A DNA stretch of 64,000 bases. Source: Bernardetia sp042180575. GTDB taxonomy: Bacteria; Bacteroidota; Bacteroidia; Cytophagales; Bernardetiaceae. The notes beneath the pieces are model-generated. The model worked only from the letters and a program-made list of their open reading frames with translations. It had not been told where the DNA came from and did no database searches. Every line of letters starts with the position of its first letter. Position 1 is the stretch's first letter. Below, one piece after another: positions 41,149 through 50,449 of this stretch. The translations under genes were made by a program, and so were the position numbers. Where the stretch lies: contig NZ_CP170094.1 in assembly GCF_042180575.1 (NCBI RefSeq), forward strand, positions 372,001-436,000, given 5' to 3'.

Positions 41149-41853
41149 ATGTATAGCTACGAATACCCACGTCCTTCTGTTACTGTAGATTGTGTCATTT
41201 TTGCTTGGGACAGTGAGAACTCTGACTTAAAAGTGCTTTTGATAGAACGAGCGCACGACCCTTTTGCAGGAAAATGGGCATTCCCTGGTGGTTTTGTAGA
41301 TATGGATGAAGATTTGGAAACGGCTGCACGACGAGAATTGGAAGAGGAAACAGGGATGAATGACCTTTTTATGGAGCAACTTTATACGTTTGGTGCGCCA
41401 AACCGTGATCCTAGAGGACGGGTAATTAGTGTAGCTTATTATGCTTTAGTAAGTCTAGCACATCATGCAGACCAAATAAAAGCAGCTTCTGATGCTGCTG
41501 ATACCCAATGGATTAATATAAAAGACCTTTCAGAAATTGAGCTTGCCTTTGACCATCAAGAAGTAATGAAAATAGCTTTGGAAAGATTGCGTGGAAAAGT
41601 ACGTTATCAACCGATTGGTTTTGAGCTTTTGCCCGAAAAATTCCCTCTTTCTCAACTTCAAATTTTGTACGAGCAAGTTTTAGGAATGACACTTGACAAA
41701 CGAAATTTTAGAAGAAAAATATTGAAAACAAAATTAGTTCTTCCTTTAGATGAATATCAACAAAACGTTTCGCATCGTGCAGCCCAACTCTATAAATTTG
41801 ATAAAGATAAATACGAACAAGTGGTAAAAGAAGGATTTGTATTTGAAATTTAA
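41149..41853 (+). CDS. NUDIX hydrolase with C-terminal winged helix (NrtR-like regulator)
   Basis: A NUDIX fold occupies residues 8-140 of the 234-residue protein. The box at 48-70 follows the consensus G-x5-E-x7-R-E-U-x-E-E-x-G-U exactly ('GFVDMDEDLETAARRELEEE', then T-G-M), so catalysis may be retained. The last ~80 residues ('FPLSQLQILYEQVLGMTLDK', then 'RNFRRKILKT') match the winged helix of NrtR-family proteins, which bind ADP-ribose and repress NAD-salvage or sugar genes. No such genes are adjacent; the target is unknown. Confidence 0.88.
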   Translation: MYSYEYPRPSVTVDCVIFAWDSENSDLKVLLIERAHDPFAGKWAFPGGFVDMDEDLETAARRELEEETGMNDLFMEQLYTFGAPNRDPRGRVISVAYYALVSLAHHADQIKAASDAADTQWINIKDLSEIELAFDHQEVMKIALERLRGKVRYQPIGFELLPEKFPLSQLQILYEQVLGMTLDKRNFRRKILKTKLVLPLDEYQQNVSHRAAQLYKFDKDKYEQVVKEGFVFEI

Positions 41854-41966
41854 TGATAATTACAGGATAAATACAAATCAAACAAAAACGTATTTTCATT
41901 CTCTGTGTTCCTCTGTGAGCTTTGTATTTTAAAAAAAGTAGGGTACAGTAATTCCGTATAAAACCT

Positions 41967-42362
41967 CTATTTTCTCTTTTCCATTTTACCAATCTGAATA
42001 TTGAGTGCTTTTACAGAAATTTGTATTTCAATAACCGACAAAGACAGGGAAAGCATCAGCAAAACCAAACTGATACCGAATAGCCATTGTCCAATCTCCA
42101 TTTGTTCCCAAAAAAGAGCAAACATAGAAATTACACATAAAAGCAAACTAAAAACGCCCAAAAACTGCATATTTCGAATCAAATAAACTCGCTTACGAAG
42201 ATTTCTGATTTGTTCTATCAAAATTTTATTGGGTTCGTTTTCATATTTTTCATGTAAATTTCGAATAAGTGTAGCGATTGCCAAAAAACGATTGGTATAA
42301 GCCAATAAAAGCAACGAAATTGCAGGAAAAAGTAAAGCAGGGGTAGTAAGGCTGATTTCCAT
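41967..42362 (-). CDS. DUF2721 membrane protein
   Basis: The 131-residue protein has three hydrophobic segments, at the N-terminus ('FPAISLLLLAYTNRFLAIA') and two near 65-110, with the conserved basic 'QIRNLRKRVYLIRNMQFLG' between. This is the layout of DUF2721. Function unknown. It is convergent with the NUDIX gene. Confidence 0.82.
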   Translation of the reverse strand: MEISLTTPALLFPAISLLLLAYTNRFLAIATLIRNLHEKYENEPNKILIEQIRNLRKRVYLIRNMQFLGVFSLLLCVISMFALFWEQMEIGQWLFGISLVLLMLSLSLSVIEIQISVKALNIQIGKMEKRK

Positions 42363-42422
42363 ATAATATATATTTTTTAAAAGTTGATTAAATTATAGAA
42401 TCCAAAATCAAATTAAGATGCT

Positions 42423-42456
42423 GTTGTTGGTATTTTAGCGTAGCGACACCAACAAC
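42423..42456. repeat. GTTGTTGGT/ACCAACAAC hairpin
   Basis: GTTGTTGGT (42423-42431) pairs perfectly with ACCAACAAC (42448-42456). It belongs to the family also seen at 45700-45760, 50544-50567 and 57873-57892. Confidence 0.5.
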
Positions 42457-42580
42457 ATTATGCACCCACAAATTCAGTACAAAGAAAAAGGAATATTATT
42501 TGCTATTCTAAATTATGCCTTATAAAAAATCAAAAAAGTTATATTTTCACTCAACTCACTCTCATTTAAAATCCTTTCTA

Positions 42581-43861
42581 ATGACTTTTATTTCAAAAAA
42601 TAATTTCAAAAAACTTATTTTATTATTTTTTCTTTGTGTAGGAATACTTTTTATGCCTTCTCTCGTTTTGGCACAGGATACAAATAATGATGGTTGGGAT
42701 ACATCTCCAGAAGAAAACACTTCCCCCAAAATTGATACTACTATTGTAGAAAGAAAGGCTCTTTTGGCGTATGGAGGAGATTCTATTCGGATAGCAAGTG
42801 TTGAAGGGTTATTAGGTGTTTTGAATGATACAAATGCTACGATTGTTCCTTTTCAATATGAAAAAATTAGTTTTTTTGAAGGCGAAGATTCTACGTGTAC
42901 ACGTTGGGAAGGAACTTTATTAGTGCAAAGCAGAGGAAAATATGGTGTTTTGGATGCAACAGGAAAACCACTTACAGCACTTTATGAAAAAATAGAATTT
43001 ATGCCCGAAACATGCCAAAGTGCAAGTGGAAAAACAAAAGTGATGTTGTTTTATAATAAAGGAAAAGTAGGTTTGGCAGATGCGTATGGAAATGTAGTCA
43101 TTCGTCCTTCGTATGATGAAATTGAGTTTATAAAATATTATATAACACGCTACGGAGATACAGCTAGAATTGAACGAGTTTTGAAACCTGAATTAATTAC
43201 AGCCAAAAAAGCAGGGAAATATGGGCTTTTTGACCTTCATGAAAATGTTCCTCTTTTGCGTTCAGAGTATAATGCTATTGATTATTTACAAAATGTAAAA
43301 GTAGAAACGAAAAAGAAAACACACACTACTCATATTTTAAAAATAAAGCAAGGAACAAAATATGGTTTCATAACTTTGCATAATAAAGCTATTTTAGTTC
43401 CTCAATACGATTATTTGGGAGAATTTTCTACTGAAAAAGGAAAAACAACTGGAGAAGCAGAAGATTTGATTGCTTTAGTTCAAAAAGATGGAAAATGGGG
43501 TTGGATAAATTTGGAAGGAAAAGAAGTTATAAAGGTAAATTATGATGCTGCTGAGGCTTTTCGTAAAGATATTGCATTTGTCAGAAAGGGTAGAAAATGG
43601 ACAGCCATTGATAGAAAAGGAAAACAAACATTAGAAGATTCGTATGAAGAAATAAAATATCTTGCCTTAGAAGCCGAACAAAATGCTTTTTTCAAAACAC
43701 TTATCATAGCAAAACAAAAAGGAAAATACGGAATTTTGGACATAGAAGGCAAAACTCTCCTAGATTTTGAATATGATAAAATAGCATTTGTTCCTGAAAA
43801 ATTTGGTTTTAATGTCGAAATAAATGGAGAAGAAAAATTTGTAAACTTGAAAAAGAAGTAG
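42581..43861 (+). CDS. Secreted WG-repeat protein
   Basis: The chosen start gives a 426-residue protein whose signal peptide ends at 'SLVLAQ'. An ATG 66 bases upstream would put 22 basic residues before it. The mature part carries about seven WG (KWG) repeats, for example 'RGKYGVLDATGKPL', 'KGKVGLADAYGNVV', 'DGKWGWINLEGKEV' and 'KGKYGILDIEGKTL'. WG repeats form beta-sheet modules of unknown binding partner, common in exported Bacteroidota proteins. Confidence 0.88.
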   Translation: MTFISKNNFKKLILLFFLCVGILFMPSLVLAQDTNNDGWDTSPEENTSPKIDTTIVERKALLAYGGDSIRIASVEGLLGVLNDTNATIVPFQYEKISFFEGEDSTCTRWEGTLLVQSRGKYGVLDATGKPLTALYEKIEFMPETCQSASGKTKVMLFYNKGKVGLADAYGNVVIRPSYDEIEFIKYYITRYGDTARIERVLKPELITAKKAGKYGLFDLHENVPLLRSEYNAIDYLQNVKVETKKKTHTTHILKIKQGTKYGFITLHNKAILVPQYDYLGEFSTEKGKTTGEAEDLIALVQKDGKWGWINLEGKEVIKVNYDAAEAFRKDIAFVRKGRKWTAIDRKGKQTLEDSYEEIKYLALEAEQNAFFKTLIIAKQKGKYGILDIEGKTLLDFEYDKIAFVPEKFGFNVEINGEEKFVNLKKK

Positions 43862-43909
43862 TAAAAAATTCGTGATTAAAAAAAAGAATAAACAAATTCT
43901 TATCTTTAG

Positions 43910-43930
43910 AAAAAAGCATTTCGCTTTTTT
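43910..43930 (+). terminator. Terminator of the WG-repeat gene
   Basis: AAAAAAGC and GCTTTTTT enclose a 5-base loop 50 bases after the stop codon. Confidence 0.6.
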
Positions 43931-43951
43931 AAAATCACTAATCGTTTATCT

Positions 43952-44929
43952 ATGAAAACAAATACACTTTTAACCGTTTTTATCCTGTTGCTTTTTCTTC
44001 TATCTCTATCAATTTGTAAAGCACAATCTATTTATACAAACGAACCTTCGTTAGAAAATCCCTATGGTATATCAAATCCAGATGCACCAAAAGAAATTTT
44101 GGATTATGCTGATTTAATTGGAAAATGTAATTGTAAATCTGTCAGTCGCATCAATCAAACAGAATGGGCAGATACTGTTGCCATGACTTGGACTTTTAAA
44201 TATATCATGGACGGAATGGCTGTTCAAGACCAGACTCTGAAAGCTGACGGCAAACATTCGGGAAGTATTCGACAATTCAATTCAGATAGTTCTCGTTGGT
44301 ATGTGCATTATTATAGTAGTTCGGTTGCCATTCCAATTATGTCAGTTTGGGAAGGTAATAAAGACAAAAATGGAGATATAGTTTTGTATAAAAATCAACC
44401 TTCACCAAGTGGAGCAGATGGTTTTTACAAAATTGTATTTTCAAATATTTCTAAAGATGGCTTTGATTGGACAGGAGCTTGGGTAAACAAAGACGAATCT
44501 ATCATTTATACAACTTGGAAAATAATTTGCAAAAAAGAAGCACAATTAACAGCACAGCAGGAAAAAGAAATTGTTTTGCAACATATTGATGCTTTTTCAA
44601 AAGCCTATATGAATGCTGACTTTGATGCGATTGCAAATTCGTATTCTCTTGATGCTAAAATATTTCCTAATGGTTCAGATATTATAGATGGACGAGAAGC
44701 CATAAAAGAAAAGTGGGTTATTAAAGATGGAAGCAAAATATTAAATCATAAAATAACACCTCTAGAAATTAAATTTTTGGGAGATTATGCGTATGATTTT
44801 GGTTATTATGAAGGCAAAATAGAATCAAAAGAAGGCGAAAAATCAGACTTTAAAGGCAAATATGTTATTGTTTGGAAAAAAGTAGAAGGAAAATGGAAAA
44901 TGTATTTAGATATTTGGAATAGAATTTAA
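43952..44929 (+). CDS. Secreted protein with DUF1579-like and SnoaL/DUF4440-like domains
   Basis: A signal peptide (first ~24 residues, ending 'SICKAQ') precedes a central beta-rich domain (~45-200) with 'WTFKYIMDGMAVQDQTLKAD' and 'KIVFSNISKDGFDWTGAWVN', the style of DUF1579/lipocalin-like folds. The last ~125 residues ('VLQHIDAFSKAYMNADFDAI', 'GREAIKEKW', 'GKWKMYLDIWNRI') form an NTF2-like SnoaL/DUF4440 domain. The 325-residue protein is exported and may bind a small ligand. It has no adjacent partner; sodA starts 136 bases downstream. Confidence 0.8.
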   Translation: MKTNTLLTVFILLLFLLSLSICKAQSIYTNEPSLENPYGISNPDAPKEILDYADLIGKCNCKSVSRINQTEWADTVAMTWTFKYIMDGMAVQDQTLKADGKHSGSIRQFNSDSSRWYVHYYSSSVAIPIMSVWEGNKDKNGDIVLYKNQPSPSGADGFYKIVFSNISKDGFDWTGAWVNKDESIIYTTWKIICKKEAQLTAQQEKEIVLQHIDAFSKAYMNADFDAIANSYSLDAKIFPNGSDIIDGREAIKEKWVIKDGSKILNHKITPLEIKFLGDYAYDFGYYEGKIESKEGEKSDFKGKYVIVWKKVEGKWKMYLDIWNRI

Positions 44930-45065
44930 AACTGTTTTTTATCAACATGTTTATAGAAATTTTCTCAAACAATTCAGTTTTAATCAAGTTGGTAATTTTA
45001 TAATTCATTCTATTTTTTTGAATTTATTTTTAACCTCATTTTTAACCCTAAATTATTTTTTAATT

Positions 45066-45674
45066 ATGGCATTCGAACTTCCTAAGTTGCCTTACGCTTA
45101 CAATGCTCTTGAACCAAATATCGATGAGCAAACAATGACAATTCACCACACCAAACACCATCAAGGTTATACCAATAATCTAAATGCTGCTATTGCAGGC
45201 ACAGAATTGGAAGGTAAAAGTATTGAAGAAATTCTTAAAAGTGTAGGTTCTGCTAGTAAAGCCGTTCGTAATAACGGTGGTGGATACTACAATCACGACC
45301 TTTTCTGGAAAGTAATGTCGCCAAACGGTGGTGGAGAACCTTCTGGAGAATTAGCAGAAGCAATCAATAAATCATTTGGTTCTTTTGCAGACTTCAAAGC
45401 TAAATTTGAAGATGCAGCCAAAACACAATTCGGTTCGGGTTGGGCTTGGCTTATCGTAAAAGCTGATGGCTCTTTAGCTGTTACAGGAACTCCAAATCAA
45501 GACAATCCATTAATGGACATCGCTACTGAAAAAGGAACTCCTATTTTTGGAATTGATGTTTGGGAACACGCTTACTACCTCAAATATCAAAACAAACGCC
45601 CTGATTATGTAGGTGCATTTTGGAATGTAGCTAATTGGGAACAAGTAACAGAAAACTACAAAAAAGCTAAATAA
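45066..45674 (+). CDS. sodA: Superoxide dismutase, Mn-type
   Basis: The 202-residue enzyme starts 'MAFELPKLPYAYNALEPNID'. Metal ligands are His27 in 'IHHTKHH', His77 in 'YYNHDLFW', and Asp164 and His168 in 'DVWEHAYYLKY'. Gln145 in 'TPNQDNPL' and a Gly near 70 favour Mn (or cambialistic) over Fe use. It dismutates superoxide in the cytoplasm; no signal peptide is visible. An earlier in-frame ATG at 45018 would add 16 hydrophobic residues and is rejected. The stop codon is part of the target duplication of the MITE that follows. Confidence 0.95.
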   Translation: MAFELPKLPYAYNALEPNIDEQTMTIHHTKHHQGYTNNLNAAIAGTELEGKSIEEILKSVGSASKAVRNNGGGYYNHDLFWKVMSPNGGGEPSGELAEAINKSFGSFADFKAKFEDAAKTQFGSGWAWLIVKADGSLAVTGTPNQDNPLMDIATEKGTPIFGIDVWEHAYYLKYQNKRPDYVGAFWNVANWEQVTENYKKAK

Positions 45675-45676
45675 TT

Positions 45677-45817
45677 GGTTCTCTGACAATTTTTGCACTA
45701 TGTCGTTGGTGAGACACCAACAACGGCAGGTTATAGCCGTTGTCGGTGTCTCCACCGACGACCACCAATATTCAAAATTCGAAAAAATCAATAAGGTGCA
45801 AAAATTGTCAAACAACC
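45677..45817. mobile_element. MITE-like element, member 2 (141 bp) with 8-bp target duplication
   Basis: Ends GGTTCTCTGACAATTTTTGC and (complement) GGTTGTTTGACAATTTTTGC agree at 18 of 20 bases. AAATAATT flanks both sides (45669-45676 and 45818-45825). The left copy of the duplication contains the last codon and stop of sodA. The interior holds a GTCGTTGGTG...CACCAACAAC hairpin and then a segment about 90% identical to the reverse complement of member 3. Confidence 0.85.
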
Positions 45818-45825
45818 AAATAATT

Positions 45826-46131
45826 TATTTGTCGTTATTGGAATATCAATAATAATAAAAAATTGAAAAATCACAAAAAAGCGTTTTATCTTATGGAGAT
45901 AGAACGCTTTTTTAGTATATTGGATTAAAAAAACAGAATAAAACCAATTTTTCAAACAACCTTATTCTGATGCAAGACGTATAAAAGACTTTAACAATCT
46001 ACATACGCTTAAAACAATTACGAATTAAAAATTACGTTAATATTATACATAGTTTTACTAATTAATTTTTCAGTTCATAATTTCTAATTATTCTTTTTAA
46101 AAACCATTTATACCTAATTAACTTCGTTTAT
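45826..46131. other. Intergenic region with hairpin and AT array
   Basis: Hairpin 45875-45914 (AAAAAAGCGTT with AACGCTTTTTT, inner TTATC/GAGATA partly paired) is a good terminator for sodA. An AATTACGAATTAAAAATTACG array lies at 46014-46038. No gene is seen. Confidence 0.6.
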
Positions 46132-46797
46132 ATGTTCAAAAAATTTGCCTCTGAAGCTCTCGGTCTTAGCGATATTGGAAAGATTATTCCTAAAAAAGAT
46201 TATGATAAAGTAGAATCTGATGATTATATCTTGCACGAAGACAATGAAAAAATATTTTTTCTTATCAAGTCCAAACAAGACGAATATTGTTTTACCAATC
46301 GTGCCTTAATCCATGTGGATGGAACAAGTGCCATGAGCAAAAAACGAACACTCAAAAGATATGAATATTACAAATATCCAATTTCGAATGTTTTATTAGA
46401 AACAGCAGGAACAATAGATTTAGATGTAGAAATAAAATTCAAACTGGGAGCAAAAAGTAGTGCATCTTCAATTTCAAAAATGAGTTCTTCTTCTGATGGA
46501 GGAGCTTCTTTTTCTATTGATGTAGATAAAAATCAATTAGAACAACTAAAGGATTTGTACAAAGCACTTTATTCGATGTCGCTGATAGAAAGTAGCAATT
46601 ATTCAGATTATAATGGTGCGTATGATACCATCAATAAAGCCATTCAAGTCGTTTCGAATAATAGAAGTGAGGGAGCAAATCAAGCTGAAGAATTGGAAAA
46701 AATAACCAATTATATCGATAAGTTTCTGGATGATGCAAAAGAAAAATATGTCAAAAAAGACTATTCAGATGTATTTTTGAAGTATATCAATAATTAA
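46132..46797 (+). CDS. YvbH-like bacterial PH-domain protein
   Basis: The 221-residue protein matches the arrangement of Bacillus YvbH as I recall it: 'FASEALGLSDIGKIIPKKDY', 'HEDNEKIFFLIKSKQDEYCF', 'RALIHVDGTSAMSKKRTLKR', 'VLLETAGTIDLDVEIKFKLG' and 'LKDLYKALYSMS'. The first ~125 residues form a bacterial PH-like (DUF1696/bPH) domain and the rest a helical oligomerisation region. A Ser/Gly-rich insert ('SSASSISKMSSSSDGGASFS') near 110-128 is peculiar to this copy. Function in the family is unknown; the protein is cytoplasmic. Confidence 0.85.
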   Translation: MFKKFASEALGLSDIGKIIPKKDYDKVESDDYILHEDNEKIFFLIKSKQDEYCFTNRALIHVDGTSAMSKKRTLKRYEYYKYPISNVLLETAGTIDLDVEIKFKLGAKSSASSISKMSSSSDGGASFSIDVDKNQLEQLKDLYKALYSMSLIESSNYSDYNGAYDTINKAIQVVSNNRSEGANQAEELEKITNYIDKFLDDAKEKYVKKDYSDVFLKYINN

Positions 46798-46822
46798 AAG
46801 TTTATACAAAAATTTCAATTTT

Positions 46823-46850
46823 ACCCACGATTAAACTCGTGGGTTTTATT
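46823..46850 (+). terminator. Terminator after the PH-domain gene
   Basis: ACCCACGA and TCGTGGGT form an 8-bp perfect stem around a 6-base loop, followed by TTTATT. Confidence 0.75.
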
Positions 46851-46878
46851 ATGCACATTCTTAAAAAAACATTAATCC

Positions 46879-47736
46879 ATGTTCAAGAAAATAGTCTCTT
46901 TTACTTTACAGATTTTGCTTATTGTTTTATTGACCGTTTTTACTCAAATTGGAGGAATAATTTGGTTATTGATGTGGCTACAAGTCAATTTTTTATGTAC
47001 TAAAATAAAGAAAAAATCATATTCTACATATCTCAAAATAAAACTAGCCTTGTTTTTCGGTTTTTATTTTTTTGCTACATTTATGGTTGTTCCACTTGCA
47101 GCAGAGCAGTATAGTAATAGAGTTGCACTTCCAATTTTTGCAGAAAATAATATTGAACCTACCACCATTTGGACGTGTATTTTGAATAGACATTATGTAA
47201 AACCAAAACTCAAAGAGGCTTTATTTAGAATAGGAAATGATTTTGAAAAAAAATATCCTAACTCAAAAGTCAGTTATTTAGATGCTAATTTCCCATTTTC
47301 TCTTGCCTTATATAAAAACAAAGGCTTTCCACTTTTACCTCATCTTAGCCACAACGACGGCAAAAAAATAGATTTGAGTTTTTTCTATTTGGATAATGAA
47401 ACTCAAGAACCTACTAATGAAAAGCCTTCTTTTTCAGGCTATGGAATTTATGAAGAACCAAAAAAGGGAGAATTCAATCAACCAGAAGCCTGTTTAAAAC
47501 AAAGTTGGTACTACGAAATAGGAAAATATGCCAAAGTATATAGCAATGAAGAAGATTATTCTTTTGATAAAAAACGAACAAATTACTTAATGACTTTGAT
47601 TATAAAAGAACAATCTATAAAGAAGTTTTTTTTAGAACCTCATCTCAAAAATCGTTTTAAAATTACTTCTCCAAAATGGCGTTTTCACGGTTGTAGAGCT
47701 TCTAGGCACGACGACCACGTACATATTCAGTTGTAA
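46879..47736 (+). CDS. Membrane-anchored LAS-type (M15/M74-like) peptidase candidate
   Basis: The 285-residue protein has two N-terminal membrane spans (about 7-33 and 52-75), so the C-terminal ~200 residues are probably periplasmic. That part holds what look like the zinc motifs of LAS enzymes: 'LSHNDGKKIDLSFFY' (His, then Asp 6-7 residues later, as in S-x-H-x-x-G-x-A-x-D) and a terminal 'RHDDHVHIQL' (H-x-H). LAS peptidases cut peptidoglycan cross-links or D-Ala-D-Ala. The match is by motif only; overall length and the membrane anchor are unusual. It starts 81 bases after the PH-domain gene. Confidence 0.65.
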   Translation: MFKKIVSFTLQILLIVLLTVFTQIGGIIWLLMWLQVNFLCTKIKKKSYSTYLKIKLALFFGFYFFATFMVVPLAAEQYSNRVALPIFAENNIEPTTIWTCILNRHYVKPKLKEALFRIGNDFEKKYPNSKVSYLDANFPFSLALYKNKGFPLLPHLSHNDGKKIDLSFFYLDNETQEPTNEKPSFSGYGIYEEPKKGEFNQPEACLKQSWYYEIGKYAKVYSNEEDYSFDKKRTNYLMTLIIKEQSIKKFFLEPHLKNRFKITSPKWRFHGCRASRHDDHVHIQL

Positions 47737-47743
47737 TATTTTT

Positions 47744-47794
47744 CAACTATTGTCAGAGTTATTTCAGATTACCGAAAAACTACTTACAAAGTTT
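47744..47794. repeat. 51-bp dispersed repeat, copy B
   Basis: Inverted copy of 26394-26444 (about 45 of 51 identical). It begins 8 bases after the LAS-type peptidase stop codon. Confidence 0.55.
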
Positions 47795-47806
47795 TAAATT
47801 AACCCT

Positions 47807-50449
47807 TTAAAGTCCAGAAAGAAGAACACGTAAACGTTTGATAAATCTAGGGTCTTTTGTTCCATCAATATATTCATCTTTAAGACTGTTTATATCATAC
47901 TTATTTGAAAGTTTACTTTCTTGTAATTCTATAAAAAGTCTGTCTATTTCATTTCGTTCAAGTAATTCTAAAAAATAACTTGTTTTCATACTATCAGTTT
48001 CTACAATTCCCTCTAAAAGTGTAGCAATTTCTACATCTTCTGCACCGATAGCACATTCTCTTGTAGTTCTTCCTTTTTCTTGAAAGCGTTTCAAGGTACT
48101 ATAATCATGCAAATGAGGTTTTGAAGAATCTTTACAATCCACACAAACACAAGGAATTTTCTGAAAAACCTCTAATTCTTCAAACTTGCTATGAATATGT
48201 TCGATATTTCTGCGAATGATAGCCAAAAGTTTGTCGGCTTGTTTTCCCCAAACTTCTATTTTTATTGTTTTGGGATTTTCTACTTCATTCAAAATTACTT
48301 TTGCAAATGTTTCTTTATCTAATTCAAGCACAACACCATTTTTCCAAAAATACTCCTCTAAAATATTTTCGTGCAGACGACAAATAAAACGACTCAAAAT
48401 TCCCTTTGGCATAAAAGGATAATGATATTCAAAACGCAAATATTTAGTTTTTTCGCTTTCAAAAGTAGGTTTTATTTCTGCTACTCCTGTCGGTTCTTCT
48501 ACTGGCAAACCTTCTGGAACGATATACAAATCACTATCTTGAAACTGAAAAATGAGTTCGAATTTTTCTATTAGATTTATCAAAAACTCATGTTTTTCAT
48601 CAAAACGCTCATCACTCCAAATCGTGTCCAAATTATCAAAATCAAAACGTCCATTTGTTACTTTTTTGGTGTCTAAAAGCAAATACGCTGCGTCAGTTAC
48701 CCATTCTGAATTGAGAACAACGGTATTTTTTAATCTTGCTTCTTCTGAAAAATGAAGAATAGAACCAATATTATGAAGTTGGTCGCTCAAAAAACCTGCA
48801 TCTTCTTTCGAAACTGTATGTTTTTCACACACTTTCAAATAGTCTTTGTAGCTAATATAATCAGTTTCTTTGCTCATTTCTACAAGCTCATCACGCACAG
48901 CAACTCTGTATTTATTCCAAATTTCTCTAGTGTGTGGAAGTTCTATAAGTTGGTTTTGTATATCTGTTCTAAGTTCATTAATTCCTGTTCCTTCTTTACA
49001 AGACGTTTTATAAAAACCAATAATATTATCAAACTGCTCTTTCCATTGTTTTTGATTTACTTCGCTTACTATTTCATCTATTTTATTTTGAACGACCAAA
49101 ATAGGTGCATTTTTGGAAAGTAGCGACACAATACGCAGCCAATACGCAAATTTTGATTCATCTTCTCCCTTACGAGTTTCCCACACAAAAACATAAATTG
49201 AATTTTTGGTAAGAAAAAACTGATGTGTTCCGTAGTTTATTTCCTGTCCTGCAAAATCCCAAATATGAGCTATAAAACTTATTTTTTTTTCTTCTCGCTT
49301 ACAATCTACTAACTGCCAAGGTTTTACACGAATACCTGTTGTAGATTTTCTACCTTCTTTAAATTCATATTTTATTTCACTCAATGCCTCTGAAAGCTCT
49401 GTTTTTCCGACTTCTCCTACTCCTACAAAAATTAGTTTGGCTTCATTTAGTTCTCTTCTTTCTTCTTCTTTTTCTATTGATTTTAAGTGGTTTTTGACTG
49501 CTTCAAGACAATTATTAAAATGTCCTTCATATAACTCTCTAGGAATGTTTTTTATATCATTGCGACCTAGATAAAGTTCTTTTAAATCAGGCAAACAATT
49601 CAAAAATTCTAGAGAAATATTTTCGATTCGATTATCAGTTAAAAAAAGCTCTCTTAATTGTTTTAATTCTTTTAGAACTGAAATATCTGAAATTTTATTA
49701 TTCCATAAAGTAAGAACTTGTAAATTTGTTATTTTTTTTAAAGATAAAATATCTGATATTCTATTGTCAGATAAATGAAGCCCTTTTAATTGTCTTAATT
49801 CCTTTAAAGCTAAAAGATCTAAAATTTTATTCTCATTTAAGTAAAGTATTTCTAATTTTTCTAATTTTTTTAAAGCTGAAATATCTGAAATTTTATTCTC
49901 AGATAAATGAAGTTCTCTTAATTGTTTTAATTCTTTTAGAACTGAAATATCTGAAATTTGATTAAAACTTAAATTCAAATTTGTTAAAATCTTTAGATTG
50001 CTCAAAAATGAAATATCTGAAATTTTATTATCAAATAAACTAAGTGATTGTACTGAGGTTAAATTTTGAATAAAAGAATAGTCTAAAATCTGATTAAAAC
50101 TTAAAAAAAGTCCCTGTAATTTATTTAAGTTTTGAATAGGAGAATAATCTATAATAAGATTTGAACTTAAATCTAGATGTTTTAAATTTTTCCAGTTTTC
50201 GATAAATGAAATATCTGAAACTTTGTTGTTTTTTAAATATAGACGTTCTATTTGTGTTAGCTCTGACAAAAATAAAATATTTGTAATTATATTATCGTCT
50301 AACTTAAGCCGTAATATATGGTTTGCTCCTTGTAACTTTTCCAATATTTTTTCCTCGCCTGTAATGTTACATTTAGATAAATCTAGTGTAGTATTTTTAG
50401 CCCTCAAATTCTCTTCAATACGTCTTTCGGCTTCTTCTATATTTGCCAT
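47807..50449 (-). CDS. Roco protein: leucine-rich repeats, Roc GTPase, COR domain
   Basis: The 880-residue protein opens with ~40 residues, then about twelve 22-residue bacterial LRRs (42-305, unit L-x-x-L-x-x-L-x-L-x-x-N-x-I-x-D-I). The Roc GTPase has P-loop 'GVGEVGKT' (343-350), switch II 'DFAGQE' (398-403) and base-binding 'NKID' (455-458). COR follows to ~750, with 'SEWVTDAAYLLLD'. A Cys/His cluster 'CVCVDCKDSSKPHLH' suggests a zinc site. The last ~60 residues are helical ('LLERNEIDRLFIELQE'), like the small effector-associated domains seen at the ends of bacterial immune and signalling NTPases. Roco GTPases are dimeric signalling switches; the effector here is not encoded next door. Confidence 0.93.
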   Translation of the reverse strand: MANIEEAERRIEENLRAKNTTLDLSKCNITGEEKILEKLQGANHILRLKLDDNIITNILFLSELTQIERLYLKNNKVSDISFIENWKNLKHLDLSSNLIIDYSPIQNLNKLQGLFLSFNQILDYSFIQNLTSVQSLSLFDNKISDISFLSNLKILTNLNLSFNQISDISVLKELKQLRELHLSENKISDISALKKLEKLEILYLNENKILDLLALKELRQLKGLHLSDNRISDILSLKKITNLQVLTLWNNKISDISVLKELKQLRELFLTDNRIENISLEFLNCLPDLKELYLGRNDIKNIPRELYEGHFNNCLEAVKNHLKSIEKEEERRELNEAKLIFVGVGEVGKTELSEALSEIKYEFKEGRKSTTGIRVKPWQLVDCKREEKKISFIAHIWDFAGQEINYGTHQFFLTKNSIYVFVWETRKGEDESKFAYWLRIVSLLSKNAPILVVQNKIDEIVSEVNQKQWKEQFDNIIGFYKTSCKEGTGINELRTDIQNQLIELPHTREIWNKYRVAVRDELVEMSKETDYISYKDYLKVCEKHTVSKEDAGFLSDQLHNIGSILHFSEEARLKNTVVLNSEWVTDAAYLLLDTKKVTNGRFDFDNLDTIWSDERFDEKHEFLINLIEKFELIFQFQDSDLYIVPEGLPVEEPTGVAEIKPTFESEKTKYLRFEYHYPFMPKGILSRFICRLHENILEEYFWKNGVVLELDKETFAKVILNEVENPKTIKIEVWGKQADKLLAIIRRNIEHIHSKFEELEVFQKIPCVCVDCKDSSKPHLHDYSTLKRFQEKGRTTRECAIGAEDVEIATLLEGIVETDSMKTSYFLELLERNEIDRLFIELQESKLSNKYDINSLKDEYIDGTKDPRFIKRLRVLLSGL

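Noticed and set aside
45018..45065. N-terminal extension of SodA as a signal peptide
   Set aside because: The 16 residues lack a positive start and a cleavage site; the normal SodA N-terminus begins at 45066.
49560..50330. Regular repeats resembling an array in minus-strand DNA
   Set aside because: They encode the LRR units of the Roco protein (66-base period).
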